From the NCBI GenBank assembly GCA_029891385.1, contig CM057227.1:94202818-94266817 (forward strand): a stretch of 64,000 nucleotides of DNA, read 5' to 3'. The stretch is from Erythroxylum novogranatense (lineage: Eukaryota; Streptophyta; Magnoliopsida; Malpighiales; Erythroxylaceae). Within the stretch, counting starts at the first letter, position 1. Each line of letters opens with the position of its first letter. The position numbers were made by a program, and so were the translations under genes. The notes under the pieces were generated by a model. That model was not told where the DNA came from. It did not search any database and was given only the letters and a program-made list of their open reading frames with translations. Shown here in pieces: positions 59,705-64,000 of this stretch.

Positions 59705-60870
59705 TGATAAAACAAACATAAGTAAGGGGTGAATTGTGTGTAAAAAATTTAAGATACTTTCAAATCAATACGATCCTACTTAAATAAAAAAATTATAAAT
59801 AGAAGGATCCTATAAACTTTTCGAAAGGATCCTGTTAATGCCCAAATAGAAAGGAGTCAATTAATCGAAAGGAGTCTGCTAACACTCAAAACAATAGTAA
59901 CATTTTTAATCAATAGGAGCGCTAGTATTCAAAAAGAAAGGAGCCTGTTTAATCGATAGAAATTTGCTAACTTTTGAAAGAAACCTCTTACGATATAAAA
60001 ATAAAAGGTACCTATTGCAAAATTGAAGGAGTCTCTTGAAAACTTATGATGCGAAAATTTAAAAGTAAGGAAAATAGAGAAAATGACACAGTAGGTTTAT
60101 ACTGGTTCAGCCTATAATGAAGCCTACGTCAAGTCCCCAAGTATCCATCTTGAATATTTCACTATAAAACCCAAGTAGTAATTTGACGAGTCTCTTCGAA
60201 CTCACAAGTATATATTTTTCAAGGTTCTTCAACATTTCACACTAGTAATATTTTGCTAGCTTCTACAAGCTCTCAATAAAAAATATATGAAGAATTTAAC
60301 AGCCCTTTTTATTAGAGTGATATCACTTTCTAAAGTACAAAGAGTTTGATATAACTTCCAAGATATTTCGCAAGTCTCCTGTGTTGTTCGCAAATGTAGT
60401 GACTCTTTTTTAAGTATACAATTTCTTCAACTAGCCGTTTCTTAATCTTTGAAATCATCTATGCTGAAATCTTTGATATTTAGACGTTAAGAAGAACATT
60501 TTGTCATGCCTTCCGGAGCTGATTATTCGAATTAGTATGATTCTTCTGGATTTCATGGAATCATTTTTAAAAAGGTAAGTTTATTTTTTAAAAAATATCA
60601 TCATTTTTAACAAAATGACATCGTTTTTGAAATTACGGTTGGGCCATAGGCTGAGTCCAGCCGAGCGCGTGGCCCGATCAAATTGACCACTTTTGATCTG
60701 TGACCCAATCAAACCGGACCAAAATTAGGCTAAGCCTGGTCGAGTAGGCCAAAATTAACATCCCTACATAAAAGAAAACAATTATTACATTATTATATAA
60801 GGAAATAAATTCAATTTAAATTTTGAAATATTATGCAATTATCATGATAACTGTAAATTTTGAGCTAACA
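59705..60870 (-). mobile_element. 5' LTR of element A, about 1.17 kb
   Basis: It starts TGATAAAACA and ends GAGCTAACA, followed by the TTATA duplication. It holds a degenerate repeat of GAAAGGAGTCTG-like motifs at about 59,805-60,010. A conserved stretch from about 60,098 (ATACTGGTTCAGCC, then GCCTACGTCAAGTCCCCAAG) is familiar from SIRE/Maximus LTRs. Around 60,530-60,775 a patch with higher GC may be a separate small insertion, but I could not define its ends. Confidence 0.8.
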
Positions 60871-60875
60871 TTATA

Positions 60876-61364
60876 GTTGGCCCAAACATATATAAAATAA
60901 GAGTAGAAATTTTGATAGTACATATTGTACCAACTGATTGGCGATTGGCGCCAACCTACTAGGTGACAATCGAAAGCATTTAAAGGCTTGAGAATTCTGA
61001 ACAAGATAGCTAAGTGCATGTGCATGTGCAATGATAGACAATGATTTGGTCTCCAAAACTTATTTCAATTCGTTATTTTGTTGTAAGTTTCCAAATTATA
61101 TCTTGATCATAGATTTATATCAATTTCTGTTGAATGGACAAGGAAGTGATGATGATACCTATATATATATATATGAACTGAGCCATGTAACAACTAAATT
61201 AGTGTATAAACAGAATAGACTTTTCCATTTTCAAGAAAAAACAAAAGTTAAGGGAATTGGCTGCTTTAATAGTTAGACAGAGATCCAAATGAGCTAAATG
61301 CGGCCATGATAAGGACATGGAACAAGTCAACTATGATTTCTTAGCCATTCATACATACATTCAT
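60876..61364. other. Spacer between element A and the Sec14-like gene
   Basis: No gene seen. A short (TA)n run lies near 61,160. The right part should be the 3' UTR of the minus-strand gene ending at 61365. Confidence 0.45.
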
Positions 61365-63948
61365 CTAAATTTTGAGCGCTGCTAAGTGTTGTGCGAGCTC
61401 TTTAAGCATCTGCAAGAGAAGGGAATCCTTACAACGACAGGAGTTGACCAACATAACCATAAAGAAGTTCTCAACTTACCCTCTTGGTGTCCTCAAGAGC
61501 TGTTTCCAATGCTTGAACTTTCTAAATCACAATCAGACATACCATCATATATGATATAAACTTTAACTTAGAATCCAAATATGATCAAATATGACCTACC
61601 TTGTTGGTATCTTCAAGTGCAGCTTTCAATGCCTGAATCTTCTGTCTCTCGAGCTTGCCACCAGTTCTGTCACGGACACCTCCATTTTGGCCATTAAGCT
61701 GCATTGCCCATCACGGGAATTCGTTAAACAAAGGCTGCAACATGTATTGGCCGAAAGGACGGCGATGGAGAAATTGCTAATCAGTGTAGCTGTATTTCAA
61801 GGAAGGTCATTAAAGTCTGTGTGCTGCTTACCTGAGCCTCGTCACAAATTTCTCCATTATCGAACACATCTTCTGTTGCAGAAACTGCCTGCAATCAAGA
61901 TACGAAATGTTTTTATGAAGTTTGTTCATGATATACGAAAAATGAGAAGCTAACTGAAGTGAAAATGTCAAAGAAGTCCTTGAGTTCATTGAAGAAGATA
62001 ACCTCAATAATTTCTACAGTTTCTGGGTCGTTCCAAGGACCTTTGTCGCTAAAAAGACAACCTCCATAGTCAGAGCAAGTGCAATTCCCACCCAGAAAGG
62101 TTGGCAAATTACTGTACCGTTATAACATTAATGAGTGCTATTACATATAAAGGCTATATTGTGGCATTTCATTAGTCATTACAGAACGCAGAAATATTTA
62201 TCACACTCATAAACCCGCCACCTTGGATCAATAATTTCAAGGAGGTTGCTAACGTAGTTGCTCCCCAGCACCTGAAACGGAACTTTAACGTTTAACCAAA
62301 GCAACGAAGGTGTGATTAATAAAATGTGAAAGTCACCTGAATCTTTGCTAATGTACGTGCATCAAGAAAGGCCCTGAGTGCTTTCCATAGCATCCTGAAC
62401 CCGGATCCAGCATTAACTATAAAGAGCTTATGTAGAGTCTGTTGAATTTCAATTACATACTGTCAGCATAATCGAAAGAACTAAAGTGCTTATCCTTAGC
62501 ATGACTATCCTTTTTAAGTTTAAGATAAATAAACAAATAGTGAAAGAAGTGCAGTGGGTTTTGTCTCAATTGTTCTCTCTTTTTTTATCTACATCGAGAC
62601 AACATGAATAAAATGTTAGCTTGCAAGTGGAGCTCAATCATATTCTGCCAACTGGTTACAACGTCAGTTAATGCTTTTCTTTAAAAAAAAATTAACTTTT
62701 TTCGTACTGAAGCCCTGTCATACAAGTTATTCCGAATTCAAGTGCTGTAGTTGGATTGGAAGAACTGCATCCATGAAAAAATGGCTTTCACTACCTCTGG
62801 ATAGTAATTGCTGTCTATCTTCTGAATTTCCATGAAGAGATATCTTGCAGGTTTTGAGAAATTTGACATACCCTAATCAAAGTCAAGATCACAACGATCA
62901 GGACCTAAATTTACAAAACTTGCGATTATATCTAACTCAAAGAAGTTCGCTAAACAGGTTTGAACTCATTTAGCTTCAGCTTGCAATATCAGGGGTTCGC
63001 GCTCTCACCACTCCCTTAACGTCCAAAATGCTTGTTATGGAAGCTATATGCCTCTTAGCTGCAATTGAACATGCAGGAAATCTCAATTTCAATGTCTTCT
63101 CTTTTTCTGAAACATGGTACCTAACATATCTGTCAATGGTAGTTGATTGGAGCAGCGCATCAAGATCGAGCATTCCAATCCTTTCTATATATATCGGCCT
63201 TCCATGTCTATCGAGTCCATGATATCCATGAGGATAGCATTTTTTGACCTCGGCAAACTCCTCAAACTTGAATTCCTGCTCATAAATTTAAGAAGAAAAA
63301 ACAGAATGATAAACTTCAGACCATTCCTCTTCTTAGGTCATGCATTGGCAAGCAATAGATTGGAGTAACCTGTGGAATTGCGTCGACCCTGTAATCCTCA
63401 CGCCACTTGAGATAGTTTACAAACATTTCCTTAGCTTTTGGCAGATCGAAGTCCCTCATTCGCAGGAATCTGGCATTGTAAAACATTACAAGCACTTGCA
63501 CTAAGATATCTGAGTTATAAATAGTAAATTACTGTTGCAGTTGAACTTAATACCTTAAAAGGGTATGATAGTCGGTGTTCTTCCCAGGTAAGATACCCTC
63601 AACAAAGAGAAATTCACGGAAACAATCTATGAGTTTTTCATCTTTTGTATCATGAGCTCCTTCCAGGACTGTCTGCATACTTTTGCTCCTTCCAAGTTTC
63701 TTTAAGGAGTCCCGAATCATTAACGGTGCAAACGCCAGCGTTGATTTGATGCCTGAAGTAGATGAAGATGAGGAAGTTTTGGTCTCTTGTGGAGGGAGAA
63801 GCCAATGTGACTCAATTGGCGGGTGTATAATTTTAGTTGGTTTTCCCTTGGTGAACTTGAAAGCCTTAGAGATGGAAGAATCTGCAACTTCTGCACCACT
63901 ACCTCTTGATATCATTATTTCCCTACAGCTTTCCTTTGGCTTAGACAT
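61365..63948 (-). CDS. Sec14-like phosphatidylinositol/phosphatidylcholine transfer protein (SFH type, no nodulin domain)
   Basis: Eleven exons: 63948-63554, 63469-63370, 63275-63009, 62872-62795, 62438-62337, 62271-62222, 62111-62003, 61888-61832, 61698-61600, 61521-61480 and 61409-61365. All introns are GT-AG and the frame is kept, giving 447 residues. After a basic Ser-rich N-terminus the CRAL-TRIO N region (about 110-165, [19 protein letters not shown]) is followed by the Sec14 lipid-binding domain (about 175-350). That domain includes [43 protein letters not shown] and [16 protein letters not shown]. Such proteins present phosphatidylinositol to kinases and organise phosphoinositides on membranes. 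The tail is two short coiled-coil repeats and then a stop; the C-terminal nodulin module of longer SFH proteins is absent. ATG 63948 is the start giving the full conserved N-terminus. Confidence 0.93.
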
Positions 63949-64000
63949 GAGGATTCAACTCCACACAACTCAACACGTATATGCAATGATCCAAATCAAA

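Larger units (their letters stand above)
22408..60870 (-). mobile_element. Composite copia element A (SIRE/Maximus-like), 38 kb with nested insertions
   Basis: The outer limits are fixed by identical 5-bp target duplications, TTATA at 22403-22407 and at 60871-60875, immediately outside TG...CA LTR ends. Minus-strand order from right to left is 5' LTR, primer site, gag, protease, integrase, RT, RNase H, an extra open frame, 3' LTR. Integrase before RT makes it Ty1/copia. The coiled-coil gag, the extra frame after pol and an LTR motif of the ACTGGTTCAGCC...GCCTACGTC type suggest the SIRE/Maximus lineage. Three separate insertions split it (B with its contents, the TRIM, and solo LTR C). Its own coding parts carry many stops. 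Confidence 0.85.

Noticed and set aside
60530..60775. Possible small non-autonomous transposon in the A 5' LTR
   Set aside because: The higher-GC patch is suggestive, but no terminal repeats or target duplication could be seen.

Overview
The window is nuclear DNA of a flowering plant, most likely a eudicot. It is AT-rich, its genes are split by GT-AG introns, and it holds plant-type protein families (VAP27, Sec14-like SFH, organellar small heat-shock protein) and plant LTR retrotransposons primed by initiator-tRNA-Met. I cannot name the species.

Four host genes can be supported. Going left to right these are: a small heavy-metal-associated (HMA) protein at 3.3-3.9 kb (+); a two-exon small heat-shock protein with a probable organelle presequence at 4.5-5.2 kb (-); an eight-exon VAP27-type ER membrane tether at 16.0-19.4 kb (-); and an eleven-exon Sec14-like phosphoinositide transfer protein at 61.4-63.9 kb (-). 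Splice junctions for the last three keep the frame through every exon, and all look functional. They are independent housekeeping or stress genes, not a pathway.

The rest is mobile DNA. At 0-2 kb a plus-strand copia 3' end sits inside the gag gene of a minus-strand copia. At 7.1-8.4 kb there is a decayed gypsy LTR and gag. At about 9.4-15.2 kb lies a dead hAT transposon with a GC-rich leader, a 63-bp minisatellite in its first intron and a transposase carrying several stops.

From 22,408 to 60,870 a single SIRE/Maximus-like copia (element A, flanked by TTATA duplications) has been inflated to 38 kb by nested insertions. A gypsy (B, 24,335-49,505) interrupts its 3' region. Inside B's left LTR sits gypsy chromovirus D (26,777-45,640, duplication CTTAA). 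Inside D's integrase sits copia E (30,494-39,731, duplication CCACG). Two more insertions break A's gag-protease region: a tandem miniature LTR element (TRIM, 52,559-53,224) and a 4.5-kb solo LTR, C (53,642-58,177, duplication TGTTC). All of these point along the minus strand.

The least ordinary signals are in the 2-kb leader of element E. It holds ten copies of a 10-bp palindrome and four copies of a short hairpin, one of which carries a paired, pairing-preserving change. Other unusual points are the conserved inverted repeat at the U5 end of three LTR families, an extra open frame downstream of pol in element A, and the minisatellite in the hAT intron. None amounts to a demonstrated new system.
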